55,563 bases of DNA, taken from NCBI GenBank assembly GCA_004297485.1, contig SCTM01000086.1:1-55563 (forward strand). The letters run 5' to 3'. Source of the stretch: Rhodospirillaceae bacterium. GTDB lineage: Bacteria > Pseudomonadota > Alphaproteobacteria > Rhodospirillales > Rhodospirillaceae. The translations under genes and the position numbers were made by a program. This document shows, piece after piece, positions 35,403 to 43,501 of the stretch (the stretch's first letter is position 1; each line of letters starts with the position of its first letter). The notes under the pieces were generated by a model that worked only from the letters and a program-made list of their open reading frames with translations, was not told the DNA's origin and searched no databases.

Positions 35403-35999
35403 ATGGGCAAGTCCACACCCCGCAAGATCGTTGTCATCCAAGGGCACCCGGATCCGGCTGGCAATCGGCTGTGCCATGCTCTGGCCGATGGTTACGCAGA
35501 AGGCGCCATATCCGGCGGGCATGATGTCCAACGGATCGAGATCGCCACTCTCGATTTTCCCCTATTGCGCACGCAGACCGACTTCGAGGACGGAACCATA
35601 CCTGCAGTTCTCTCGCAGGCGTGGGAGGCAATCCGCTCCGCCGACCATATCGTGCTCATCTTTCCCCTGTGGCTGGGGACAATGCCCGCGCTCGTTAAGG
35701 CTTTCCTGGAGCAAGTTGCGCGGCCCGGATATGCCTTTGCTTATAACAAGAACGGATTCCCGACGAAGCTTCTTGCCGGTCGCTCCGCCCGGCTCGTTGT
35801 AACCATGGGCATGCCCGCATTAGTCTACCGCGTGTGGTACTTTGCTCACGGACTGCGGGGATTGGAACGCAGCATACTGAATTTCGTCGGCATCGCACCG
35901 ATCCGTGAAAGTCTGTTCGGGCTGGTCGGGGTCGCTAAGGAAGCCAAGCGAAAACGCTGGCTGGAGCAGATGTGGGAACTTGGCCGGCGTGGGCTTTAA
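35403..35999 (+). CDS. NAD(P)H-dependent flavodoxin-fold oxidoreductase
   Basis: This 198-residue protein has the NQO/MdaB/KefF-like flavodoxin fold: KIVVIQGHPDPAGNRLCHALADGY at the start, then DHIVLIFPLWLGTMPALVKAFLEQV near 82, and LVVTMGMPALVYRVW near 130. It should carry FMN or FAD and reduce quinones or similar two-electron acceptors. No ribosome site precedes the ATG. It is preceded by a perfect FNR/FixK box, so it belongs to the low-oxygen set. The last 60 residues are rather hydrophobic and basic. Confidence 0.85.
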   Translation: MGKSTPRKIVVIQGHPDPAGNRLCHALADGYAEGAISGGHDVQRIEIATLDFPLLRTQTDFEDGTIPAVLSQAWEAIRSADHIVLIFPLWLGTMPALVKAFLEQVARPGYAFAYNKNGFPTKLLAGRSARLVVTMGMPALVYRVWYFAHGLRGLERSILNFVGIAPIRESLFGLVGVAKEAKRKRWLEQMWELGRRGL

Positions 36000-36065
36000 G
36001 CGGAATTCGCCGAAAAAATCTGGACGAGATTTGACCTCGCGAGTTTCATAAACCGAGCCACACCA

Positions 36066-36079
36066 TTGACTTGCATCAA
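36066..36079 (+). promoter_or_regulatory. FNR/FixK box, TTGAC-N4-ATCAA, with -10 element
   Basis: TTGACTTGCATCAA is a good FNR/FixK box. A TATGCT at 36102-36107 is in the -10 position expected for a class II activated promoter (start point near 36114), followed by a GGAAGG ribosome site and the ATG at 36137. This is the best-formed promoter in the window and probably drives the hypothetical gene and the operon behind it. Confidence 0.7.
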
Positions 36080-36136
36080 TGTCCGTTGGTGGTCGAATTC
36101 ATATGCTATGGGTCTTAGTTGGAAGGAAATAAGCTC

Positions 36137-36514
36137 ATGACCCTCAAATCGATTCGCCTGGAACTCGCCCGCGAGAAATCGCACCCAGAAGGCGATTCCA
36201 ACCACGGCTACGAGTTTCGGGCTCCATTGACCGCGGACGGACACTTGGACGCCAAAGCATGGACGGCCGCAAAGACGTTATGTGTCGTTCGGCATTTTCG
36301 TCCCGATGCCGACGACGAGATTGGGGTACTGCATAGAACGAAGGCGGGCCATTGGGTCTTTTCCTATGAATTGGGTGAAGAGGATGACGAACCCATCTTT
36401 CGGTTTTCGTCACACAAATTTGTGCCTGGGGAATACGTCTCCATCACAGAGCATGACGATGTTCAACGGCCGTTCAAAGTCATGTCGGTAAAGGAATGGC
36501 ATCCGAGCAAATAG
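36137..36514 (+). CDS. Conserved hypothetical protein in the FixK regulon
   Basis: The 125-residue soluble protein begins MTLKSIRLELAREKSHPEGD and has an acidic centre (ELGEEDDEPIF) and a C-terminal part with HKFVPGEYVSITEHD and FKVMSVKEWHP. I do not recognise a named family, though its form suggests a small beta-rich domain. It has a GGAAGG ribosome site and a well-formed FNR/FixK promoter, and lies 71 bases before the nucleoside phosphorylase gene, so it is probably the first gene of that operon. Confidence 0.7.
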   Translation: MTLKSIRLELAREKSHPEGDSNHGYEFRAPLTADGHLDAKAWTAAKTLCVVRHFRPDADDEIGVLHRTKAGHWVFSYELGEEDDEPIFRFSSHKFVPGEYVSITEHDDVQRPFKVMSVKEWHPSK

Positions 36515-36585
36515 AGAAGATTGGATCTTCCACCAGCCATTATCCTTTCCTTTCATCGCTCACCAGCGGATGTAAGTAACAAACT

Positions 36586-38103
36586 GTGGAAAATCCGAAA
36601 ATGCTGCGCTTAAAGCGGATCGGTCTCAAGACATACGACGAAAATGTCGCATTTCTCAGCGCCCAATGCCGCATCTATAAGCCAGAGGCATTCACAACGC
36701 TCAACAAAGTCGAGATCACCGCTGCCGACGGCCGGCGGATCATGGCAAGTCTCAATATCGTCGAGAACGGCGATATGCTTGGTCCCGAAAACCTCGGCTT
36801 ATCTATTCCCGCCTTTCATCGCCTCGGCACTCCCGAGGGAACCGAAGTCAGTCTAACTCTCGCAACGCCGCCACGGAGCCTCGACTCGGTGCGCCGCAAA
36901 ATCGGTGGCGAGGTTCTTTCCGACGCTGAGTTAGACGCGGTCGTGAGAGATATCGCAGCCCACCGCTATTCAAAAAGCGAAACCGTAGCTTTCGTGGTTG
37001 CCTGTGCCGCCTTTATGACCACGGATGAAGTTCTAGGTCTCACCCGGGCGATGGCCGCCGCCGGCGACCATCTTGTTTGGGCAAGCCCAAGCGCTCCTTT
37101 TCCCATGCTCGCGGACAAGCATTGTATTGGCGGCCTCCCGGGCAATCGCACGTCGATGATCATCGTGCCGATCGTGGCCGCATACGGCCTTCCCATCCCC
37201 AAGACTTCATCGCGTGCGATTACATCACCGGCTGGAACAGCTGATACGATGGAGGTGCTGGCGAACGTCGACGTGACCACGGAGCGTATGAAGGAGATCG
37301 TAGCCGCCAATAAAGGGTGCCTGACTTGGGGCGGACACGTCAATTTATCGCCGGCGGATGACATAATGATCACGGTGGAGCGTCCGCTCGCCATCGATAC
37401 GCCGGAGCAGATGGTCGCCTCCATTCTGTCCAAAAAGCTGGCTGCTGGAGCCACGCATCTCCTCATCGACATCCCCGTCGGGGCAACGGCAAAGGTCCGC
37501 ACCGCGACGGATGCCGCCCGCTTGCGCAAGCTGTTCGAATATGTGGGCGGCGCTCTTGGCCTGCACATGACCGTTATCATCACGGACGGCAGCCAGCCGG
37601 TTGGGCGTGGAATTGGTCCCGTATTGGAAGCCCGCGATGTCATGTCTGTGCTTCGCAACGAGCCGGGAGCACCGCAGGACCTTAAGGAACGCGCGATTTT
37701 ACTCGCAGGTCACATACTCGACTTCGACCCGGCCCTGAGGGGTGGCGAAGGCCAAGTGACCGCGCGGCGCATTCTCGCCGATGGCAGAGCCCTTGCGTGC
37801 ATGGAACGCATTATGACGGCTCAGGGCCCCCCACCTCACCCGGCAACTCTCGGCCATTTGGTCAAGAATATCGAGGCCACTGCGTCAGGTACGGTGGTGG
37901 CGATTGATTGCTTTCGTCTCGCACGGATTGCCCGGCTTGCGGGTGCGCCGACCTCGAAAGGCGCGGGCATCGACCTTCTGAAGAAGGTCGGTGATGCCGT
38001 CAAGCGGGGCGAACCCATGTACCGCATCCATGCAGCCGTCGAAACTGACTATAGCTTCGCCTCGGACATGGCTCTGGAAGCGCATGGTTATACCATTGTC
38101 TGA
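36586..38103 (+). CDS. AMP/thymidine phosphorylase family protein (archaeal type)
   Basis: The enzyme cleaves nucleosides or nucleoside monophosphates with phosphate. The 505-residue length with an extra N-terminal domain (about 1 to 85) is that of the archaeal AMP phosphorylase-like group rather than classical DeoA. Motifs: DKHCIGGLPGNRTSMIIVPIVAA near 183, KTSSRAITSPAGTADTMEVLANVD near 206, and GGHVNLSPADD near 247. AMP phosphorylase makes ribose 1,5-bisphosphate; the following gene makes PRPP. No ribose-bisphosphate isomerase or Rubisco gene is present. GTG 36586 was taken as start; ATG 36601 is an alternative. It overlaps the next gene by 20 bases. Confidence 0.85.
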   Translation: MENPKMLRLKRIGLKTYDENVAFLSAQCRIYKPEAFTTLNKVEITAADGRRIMASLNIVENGDMLGPENLGLSIPAFHRLGTPEGTEVSLTLATPPRSLDSVRRKIGGEVLSDAELDAVVRDIAAHRYSKSETVAFVVACAAFMTTDEVLGLTRAMAAAGDHLVWASPSAPFPMLADKHCIGGLPGNRTSMIIVPIVAAYGLPIPKTSSRAITSPAGTADTMEVLANVDVTTERMKEIVAANKGCLTWGGHVNLSPADDIMITVERPLAIDTPEQMVASILSKKLAAGATHLLIDIPVGATAKVRTATDAARLRKLFEYVGGALGLHMTVIITDGSQPVGRGIGPVLEARDVMSVLRNEPGAPQDLKERAILLAGHILDFDPALRGGEGQVTARRILADGRALACMERIMTAQGPPPHPATLGHLVKNIEATASGTVVAIDCFRLARIARLAGAPTSKGAGIDLLKKVGDAVKRGEPMYRIHAAVETDYSFASDMALEAHGYTIV

Positions 38104-39001
38104 CACCCTATTTCTTCCCGATGCCATCTGCGGGTTTTCCGAATGCGCTGCTCAGGCAACGAGGCTGGCGGCTGCTTTGCGCGTTCCCTATGCTCCCGTC
38201 GATATCCATGCTTTCCCCGACGGAGAATCCCGAGTGCGCGTCAAGGCACCCGGCCGCCATGTCGCCCTCTACCGGACCCTGGATCACCCGAACGCCAAAT
38301 TGATCGAGGTTATCCTGGCCGCGTCGGCACTTCGTGACCAGGGTGCAGCCCGCCTTACCCTCATCGCCCCTTACCTCCCTTATATGCGGCAGGACATCGC
38401 TTTTCATCCCGGCGAAGCCGTTAGCCAAAAGGCGATAGGCCAAATGCTCAGCGGTGCCTTCGATCGCTTTGTTGCCGTAGACCCTCATCTCCACCGGACA
38501 TCGAACCTTTCAGTCGTCTTCGGTGGCAAACCGTCGCTTGCTTTGACCGGCGCGTCGGCGATAGTGGCGCACCTGATGACTCTCAAGCCCGCCCCTGAAA
38601 CAGTGGTGATAGGACCCGATGAGGAATCGGAAACATTGACGCGCGCCGTGGCCCTTCCCCTGGGTCTTAATTGGACACTTGCGAAGAAGGAGCGCCACGG
38701 TGACCGCGATGTTAGGATTGCAATCCCCCCCGATGTCGACGTCGCAGGACGGCCTGTTATCATCGTGGACGATGTGATCAGCTCTGGCGCGACCATCACC
38801 ACGATCGCGCGCATTATTCGCGACAAAGGGTCCAGATCCATCGACGTCTATGCCACTCATGCGCTTTGTGACGATCAAGCAATGGAAGCAATGGCGGATG
38901 CCGGCGTGGATCGACTGATCTCCTGCGACGGCGTTCCTCATCGTTCAAACGGCATATCGCTCACCGACGTAATCGTAAGCGGGCTTAGAATCAGCCCATA
39001 A
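38084..39001 (+). CDS. Ribose-phosphate pyrophosphokinase family protein
   Basis: PRPP synthetases make phosphoribosyl pyrophosphate from ribose 5-phosphate and ATP. Seen: HAFPDGESRVRV near residue 43, LIAPYLPYMRQDIAFHPGEAVS, VDPHLHR, and the PRPP loop VIIVDDVISSGATITTIAR near 222. At 305 residues and with altered flexible loop (KKERHGDRDVRI) it is a divergent, class of its own among short forms. ATG 38084 follows GGAAG and overlaps the phosphorylase gene; a TTG at 38096 is an alternative. It is 12 bases from the metallohydrolase. It may use sugar phosphates released by the phosphorylase. Confidence 0.87.
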   Translation: MVIPLSDTLFLPDAICGFSECAAQATRLAAALRVPYAPVDIHAFPDGESRVRVKAPGRHVALYRTLDHPNAKLIEVILAASALRDQGAARLTLIAPYLPYMRQDIAFHPGEAVSQKAIGQMLSGAFDRFVAVDPHLHRTSNLSVVFGGKPSLALTGASAIVAHLMTLKPAPETVVIGPDEESETLTRAVALPLGLNWTLAKKERHGDRDVRIAIPPDVDVAGRPVIIVDDVISSGATITTIARIIRDKGSRSIDVYATHALCDDQAMEAMADAGVDRLISCDGVPHRSNGISLTDVIVSGLRISP

Positions 39002-39013
39002 GAAAGGCCCGCG

Positions 39014-40621
39014 ATGGCAGTTACAGTGACATTTCATGGCGCGTGCGGAATTGTGACGGGCTCGTGTTTCGAAGTCCGCACATCAAGAGGCGCGGTTCTG
39101 GTCGATTGCGGCATGTTCCAGGGGACAAAGACCATCAAGAGCCTTAACTATGGTCCGTTTCCCTTCGACCCGCGATCCATAGGCGCGCTGGTACTCACTC
39201 ATGCGCATATCGATCATTGCGGCCTGGTACCGAAACTCATTCGCGCAGGCTTTGCAGGGCCTGTGGTCGCCACGCCGGAAACCGCGGATCTCCTGGCTTA
39301 CGTCCTGCCTGACTCGGGTCATATCCAGGAGCTTGAGGTCGAGCGACTGAACCGGCGTAACCGTCAGCGCGGATACGACCAGGTAGACCCGATCTACACA
39401 CGCGAGGATGCGGAGCTCAGTCTTCGTCATGTGACTCCGCGACCCTACGGAGCCTGGATCGAACTCGTCGCCGGCATCCGGATCAGGTTCTGGAATGCCG
39501 CCCATATTCTTGGCTCAGCGTCGGTCGAGATGATGGTTAGCGATAAGGGTGAATCGTCCGATCCCGCAGCCATGCGATTGCTTTTTTCGGGAGACATTGG
39601 TCCCGGAGAAAAGCCGTTCCAGGGCGCGCCCGAGGCGCCCAACGGTGTCGACTATCTGTTTGCCGAGTCCACATACGGGGATCGCCTCCGCCCAAGACGG
39701 ACCCAGGAACAGCGGCGGACAATACTGCGCAATGAGGTTCGGGCCGGGTTGAAAGCCGGTGGCATGGTCCTCATTCCCGCATTCGCCGTTGAACGAACCC
39801 AGGAGTTATTGGTCGATCTCGACGCGTTGATCGATGCCGGCGAGTTGCCGCCGACTCCTATCTTCGTGGACTCTCCGCTTGCGACCAGGGCGACGGAAGT
39901 ATTCGCCAAGCACTTGCGCAGCAAGATTTCGCCTTCCAGCAATGAGGGCCCCGCGCATGCCTTCGAACGCGCAAATCTGCATTTCGTGGGAACGGTGGAT
40001 GAAAGTCGCAAGTTGGATCGACTTCAGGGTGGCGGAATCATCATGGCCGGCAGCGGCATGTGCGATGCCGGCCGCATCCGTCATCATCTCAAGAACTACC
40101 TTAGCCATCCCAACGCGACTATACTTCTGGTAGGATACCAAGCCCCAGGGACACTGGGACGGCTACTTGTCGATGACACGCCGATCGTCCGCATCCAGGG
40201 AGATGAAATCGCGGTGACAGCCCGGGTGCGCATGCTGGACGAGTATTCCGGACATGCGGATCAGAAGGGTCTGGTGGACTGGGTTCGGGCACGGCTCCCG
40301 GTGGCCCAGACGCTCTTTCTCGTCCACGGCGAGGTCGCCGCCCGGGAAACACTCGCTCAGAAACTTGTGGCAGTGGGAATTGCGAAAAGCACCCTACACA
40401 TGCCGGAAATGGGAGAAACCGTGCGGCTGACGGCACAAGGGGCTAGAACCGTAAAGGTCCGCCCCCGCGTAGACGTGGAAACCGTCGCCACAGCCGATTG
40501 GCACAATCGATATGCCGAAACCATGCTCAGGCTCCGCAAACACCTGGAGCATCTTCCCAATGACCGAGAACGGCAAAAGCTTTTGCAGCGCGTACAGGGT
40601 ACACTGACCCGGCGACGTTAA
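39014..40621 (+). CDS. MBL-fold beta-CASP metallohydrolase
   Basis: Proteins of this type (RNA nucleases such as CPSF/YSH1 relatives) have a metallo-beta-lactamase core with a beta-CASP insert. The first 70 residues show FHGACGIVTGSCFEV and the motif THAHIDHCG; AHILGSASVEM near residue 160 and FSGDIG near 195 supply further metal ligands. The CASP part contains ESTYGDR, PAFAVERTQELL and MAGSGMCDAGRIRHHL, and a late SGHADQKGLVDW. It should be a cytoplasmic Zn-dependent ribonuclease; the target is unknown. It lies 12 bases from both neighbours in a four- or five-gene operon under an FNR/FixK box. Confidence 0.88.
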   Translation: MAVTVTFHGACGIVTGSCFEVRTSRGAVLVDCGMFQGTKTIKSLNYGPFPFDPRSIGALVLTHAHIDHCGLVPKLIRAGFAGPVVATPETADLLAYVLPDSGHIQELEVERLNRRNRQRGYDQVDPIYTREDAELSLRHVTPRPYGAWIELVAGIRIRFWNAAHILGSASVEMMVSDKGESSDPAAMRLLFSGDIGPGEKPFQGAPEAPNGVDYLFAESTYGDRLRPRRTQEQRRTILRNEVRAGLKAGGMVLIPAFAVERTQELLVDLDALIDAGELPPTPIFVDSPLATRATEVFAKHLRSKISPSSNEGPAHAFERANLHFVGTVDESRKLDRLQGGGIIMAGSGMCDAGRIRHHLKNYLSHPNATILLVGYQAPGTLGRLLVDDTPIVRIQGDEIAVTARVRMLDEYSGHADQKGLVDWVRARLPVAQTLFLVHGEVAARETLAQKLVAVGIAKSTLHMPEMGETVRLTAQGARTVKVRPRVDVETVATADWHNRYAETMLRLRKHLEHLPNDRERQKLLQRVQGTLTRRR

Positions 40622-40633
40622 ACCCGAGGCTCA

Positions 40634-41932
40634 ATGATCGACAGTCCCCTCCACGCGCTAGCACTGACGCCGATTGAACTGGCGGGACGGCTTTCGCTTG
40701 CCTTAGCCATGGCAATATTCGTCGGATTGGCGTTCGAGGAAATCTACAAGCATGAGGAACGAGATGTCCCCGGCGGTGTCCGGACGTTTCCCATGCTCGC
40801 ATTGGGCGGTACAATGCTCTATCTCGTCGACCCGGACCATGCCTTGGCATTCGTTGCCGGTTTGCTGGGGCTGGCCGCCTGGCTCTATGCATACGTACGT
40901 GCGAAATCCACGGCGGCCGCTCCCGTCCTAAGCCTGATGGTCCCCGCGACCAATATGCTGGTCTACGGGATGGGGCCCATCGCCGTAACGCAACCACCCT
41001 GGATTTTGGTCGCCGTATCGGTCGCCGCCGTACTCCTGCTTGGCCAACGGGAACACATGCACCGATTGGTAAGCGTTATCCCGCAAGACGAGGTTCTGAC
41101 CGCGGGTAAGTTTCTGATTCTTGCCGGAGTCATCTTCCCCCTCGTCCCCCGCGAGCCGATCGTCGCATGGACCCCGATTACGCCATATCAGGTCTGGCTC
41201 GCTGTTCTGGCGATCTCGACGCTGTCCTACGCCAGCTATTTGCTACAGCGCTACCTTCCGAGCCGCGGCGATACACTGATTCCGGCGATTCTCGGAGGCA
41301 CCTATTCCTCAACCGCAACGACAGTGGTTCTTGCCCGCGAGCAACGGCGCTTGGCCTCGGCGCGGCCGGAAATATCGGCCGGCATTGTTGCGGCCACGAC
41401 CGTCATGTATCTCCGCACCACATGCATCATCCTCATATTCGATCAGGGATTGGGGCTGACAATGCTGCCATTCCTCGGAACTTCGTTCTTGATCGGTGGA
41501 CTTGTTGTAGCGCGCGAGTGGTCACGCGTTGATCAGGGACAATTGATGAAGTCCTCGCTCCGGCCCGCGTCCAACCCTCTAGCCTTAGGCAGCGCGGCCG
41601 TTTTCGCGTCGCTGTTTGTCGTTGTGTCGATCCTAGCCGCCTGGGTCAGCGGCCACCTTGGCGAACGGGGAATTATGGGTCTCGCCGCCATTTCCGGCGT
41701 GACGGATATCGATCCCTTTGTACTCAATCTGGTTCAGGGCGGAGCCCCCACCATTTCAAAGTCCGTACTGGGTGCCGGCATTCTAATCGCTATCGCCAGC
41801 AACAATATCCTCAAAGCCGCTTACGCCGTGGGCTTCGGCACAGCTCGCTATTGCCGGCGTCCGGCACTTGGACTTCTGATTCTTGCAACGACGAGCCTCG
41901 TGGGTACCGCGATCTTGCTCGGGATCGTCTGA
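40634..41932 (+). CDS. MgtC/SapB family membrane protein with DUF4010-type C-terminus
   Basis: This 432-residue protein has about eleven or twelve hydrophobic segments. The N-terminal MgtC-like part shows LAMAIFVGLAFEEIYKH and DVPGGVRTFPMLALGG; the C-terminal part (about 190 to 432) has GGTYSSTATTVVLAREQRR and GAAAISGVTDIDPFVL-like sequence typical of DUF4010. Function is uncertain; MgtC proteins are linked to magnesium limitation and ATP-synthase control. It closes the phosphorylase operon and converges with a universal stress gene across palindromic repeat C. Confidence 0.85.
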   Translation: MIDSPLHALALTPIELAGRLSLALAMAIFVGLAFEEIYKHEERDVPGGVRTFPMLALGGTMLYLVDPDHALAFVAGLLGLAAWLYAYVRAKSTAAAPVLSLMVPATNMLVYGMGPIAVTQPPWILVAVSVAAVLLLGQREHMHRLVSVIPQDEVLTAGKFLILAGVIFPLVPREPIVAWTPITPYQVWLAVLAISTLSYASYLLQRYLPSRGDTLIPAILGGTYSSTATTVVLAREQRRLASARPEISAGIVAATTVMYLRTTCIILIFDQGLGLTMLPFLGTSFLIGGLVVAREWSRVDQGQLMKSSLRPASNPLALGSAAVFASLFVVVSILAAWVSGHLGERGIMGLAAISGVTDIDPFVLNLVQGGAPTISKSVLGAGILIAIASNNILKAAYAVGFGTARYCRRPALGLLILATTSLVGTAILLGIV

Positions 41933-41954
41933 CCCCAGAAGTCGTACTGGAGCA

Positions 41955-42047
41955 CTCGTGGTCCGATTCTAACATTCGCATCCCGGTTCGACGAACTGCT
42001 TTGCGAATGTTAGAATTAAAGGACCACTAGCAATATTTAGATTCTAG
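41955..42047. repeat. CTAG-ended palindromic repeat, copy C (second unit lost)
   Basis: The hairpin at 41955-42030 matches A1 and B1 (GATTCTAACATTCGCA core, right arm ending GGACCACTAG with three extra A bases). It is followed by a 13-base AT-rich spacer (42031-42043), the same length as in copies A and B, and then by CTAGTG at 42044, where the second hairpin would begin. The second hairpin is missing. CTAG at 42044-42047 supplies the TAG stop of the adjoining leftward gene. Confidence 0.85.
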
Positions 42048-42550
42048 TGACGGTCCTGGCTCACTTCCTCGGTTTTCCGAGCGACGCTTCCGGCTTTGTG
42101 TAACGCTTGTTCCGGTAGCGTACTCATGGCCACCAATACGCTGCATGGGGGGTTGGCGAGCAAGGCCAGGCCGACGGACCCGTTCCATAAACGGCTGAAT
42201 GGCCCGCGGCGGCGATGACCGAGAACAATCAAATCCGCCCCCATTTGCAGCGCAAGATCACGAATAGCGGCTGCCGGATTGTTATCGATCAGCAGGTGCG
42301 TCTCCACATGACAACCGTGTTGTTCGAATGCGGCAGCCGCAACCGCCAACGCCTTTTTCATCTCGTCCTCATGGACGGCGATGAGGCCCACCGGGTAGGC
42401 CGCCTCAGCGATCATCTCGCCAGGCTGGAGATGGGCGACCGCAACGAGCCGCACCTTGGAACGGTAGGTTGAGGCGAGCTCAATGGCCTCGTCCAGAAGC
42501 CCCTGGCCGCCGTCGGTACCATCGTAAGCAACGAGAATGTCGGAAAACAT
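42044..42550 (-). CDS. Universal stress protein, single domain
   Basis: The 168-residue protein has one Usp domain: FSDILVAYDGTDGGQGLLDEA at the start and DLIVLGHRRRGPFSRLWNGSVGLALLANPPCSVLV at about residues 110 to 143, with the ATP-type G-x2-G-x9-G-S motif recognisable. Such proteins support survival in stress, including low oxygen. It lies 36 bases downstream of a two-domain Usp on the same strand and close to fixK. Its last 20 residues are charged and its TAG stop falls in the CTAG of repeat C, so the tail may have been reshaped by the repeat. Confidence 0.9.
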   Translation of the reverse strand: MFSDILVAYDGTDGGQGLLDEAIELASTYRSKVRLVAVAHLQPGEMIAEAAYPVGLIAVHEDEMKKALAVAAAAFEQHGCHVETHLLIDNNPAAAIRDLALQMGADLIVLGHRRRGPFSRLWNGSVGLALLANPPCSVLVAMSTLPEQALHKAGSVARKTEEVSQDRH

Positions 42551-42586
42551 CGCACTTCCACCTACACGATCATGGTCTCTCGAGGA

Positions 42587-43447
42587 CTAGTGAACCATCA
42601 ACACGGGTATGTCTGTCGTTTTGAGCATCTGATCGGTGACCCCGCCAAGGATCATTTCCCGCAAACGGCTGTGGGTATAGGCACCCATAATGAGCAGACC
42701 TACGCCGGCCTTCTTCGCCGCATGTAGAATCAATCGCGCGGTCGCCTTCGGCTGGTCGGCAATTTGGCAGACCTCTGATTGGAAACAATGCCAACCGAGA
42801 TAATCCACGAGTTCGCTCACCGGCGTGCCACCTGATTGAATTTCGCCAACCTGAATAATCGTAATCTTGCTTCCAGGCTCCAAGAGTTCCAGCGCACGCT
42901 CAACAGCATTCGCGGCCTCCGGGCTGCCGTTCCAGGCAATTGCGGCGTCTTTGCTAATTTCCGTAATGCCATGCGGCACGACCAGCGCGGGACGGTGTGC
43001 CGCGAAAACGGCATCTTCCAAGGATTCCCGCTCGGCAAATCCGTCATTTGCTCCAGGGCGATTGACGACAACGAGATCGGTCAATCGGCCCATGGCGGCG
43101 ACGGTGGCATTTTCGTTCTTGCTGCCGGTGATCCAGTAGGTCGATGGCCCGCCACAGGTGGGCTTATCGACGATCGGCACCTTGGTTATCGCAACCGCCT
43201 CATCAAACGCTTTGCGCGCGCGCGCACGTTTCTGTGCCTGTGCTTTATCCAGGGCTTCCTGAATTTCCCCGTAATATGCGGGCGACATTCCGACCCCGGC
43301 GGGATCAATATAAACTTCCGGATCGCCAACAGTATCCATCGCCATAACGTGGGCGTTGAGCCGCTGCGCGACCCGGAGCGCGCACAAAGGCACATGATTT
43401 TCGTGGCCTGCGCCCGTCAATGGAACCAAGATATGTTTGATGGTCAT
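42587..43447 (-). CDS. Universal stress protein, two-domain
   Basis: The 286-residue protein has two Usp domains in tandem. The first begins IKHILVPLTGAGHENHVPLCAL and seems degenerate; the second (from about 145) ends with GLLIMGAYTHSRLREMILGGVTDQMLKTTDIPVLMVH, the full nucleotide-binding motif. This type is common beside fixK or dormancy genes in Alphaproteobacteria. The ATG at 43447 lies 54 bases beyond the fixK stop on the same strand, so it may be read through from fixK. Confidence 0.9.
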   Translation of the reverse strand: MTIKHILVPLTGAGHENHVPLCALRVAQRLNAHVMAMDTVGDPEVYIDPAGVGMSPAYYGEIQEALDKAQAQKRARARKAFDEAVAITKVPIVDKPTCGGPSTYWITGSKNENATVAAMGRLTDLVVVNRPGANDGFAERESLEDAVFAAHRPALVVPHGITEISKDAAIAWNGSPEAANAVERALELLEPGSKITIIQVGEIQSGGTPVSELVDYLGWHCFQSEVCQIADQPKATARLILHAAKKAGVGLLIMGAYTHSRLREMILGGVTDQMLKTTDIPVLMVH

Positions 43448-43501
43448 GACCGTTTTCCCTGGTGACCCCGTTTGCTTTGCAACGGTGGGCGGAGATCGCT
43501 T

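Noticed and set aside
36586-39001. A complete archaeal-type pentose bisphosphate route
   Set aside because: Only the phosphorylase-like gene is present; there is no ribose-1,5-bisphosphate isomerase or Rubisco gene in the window.
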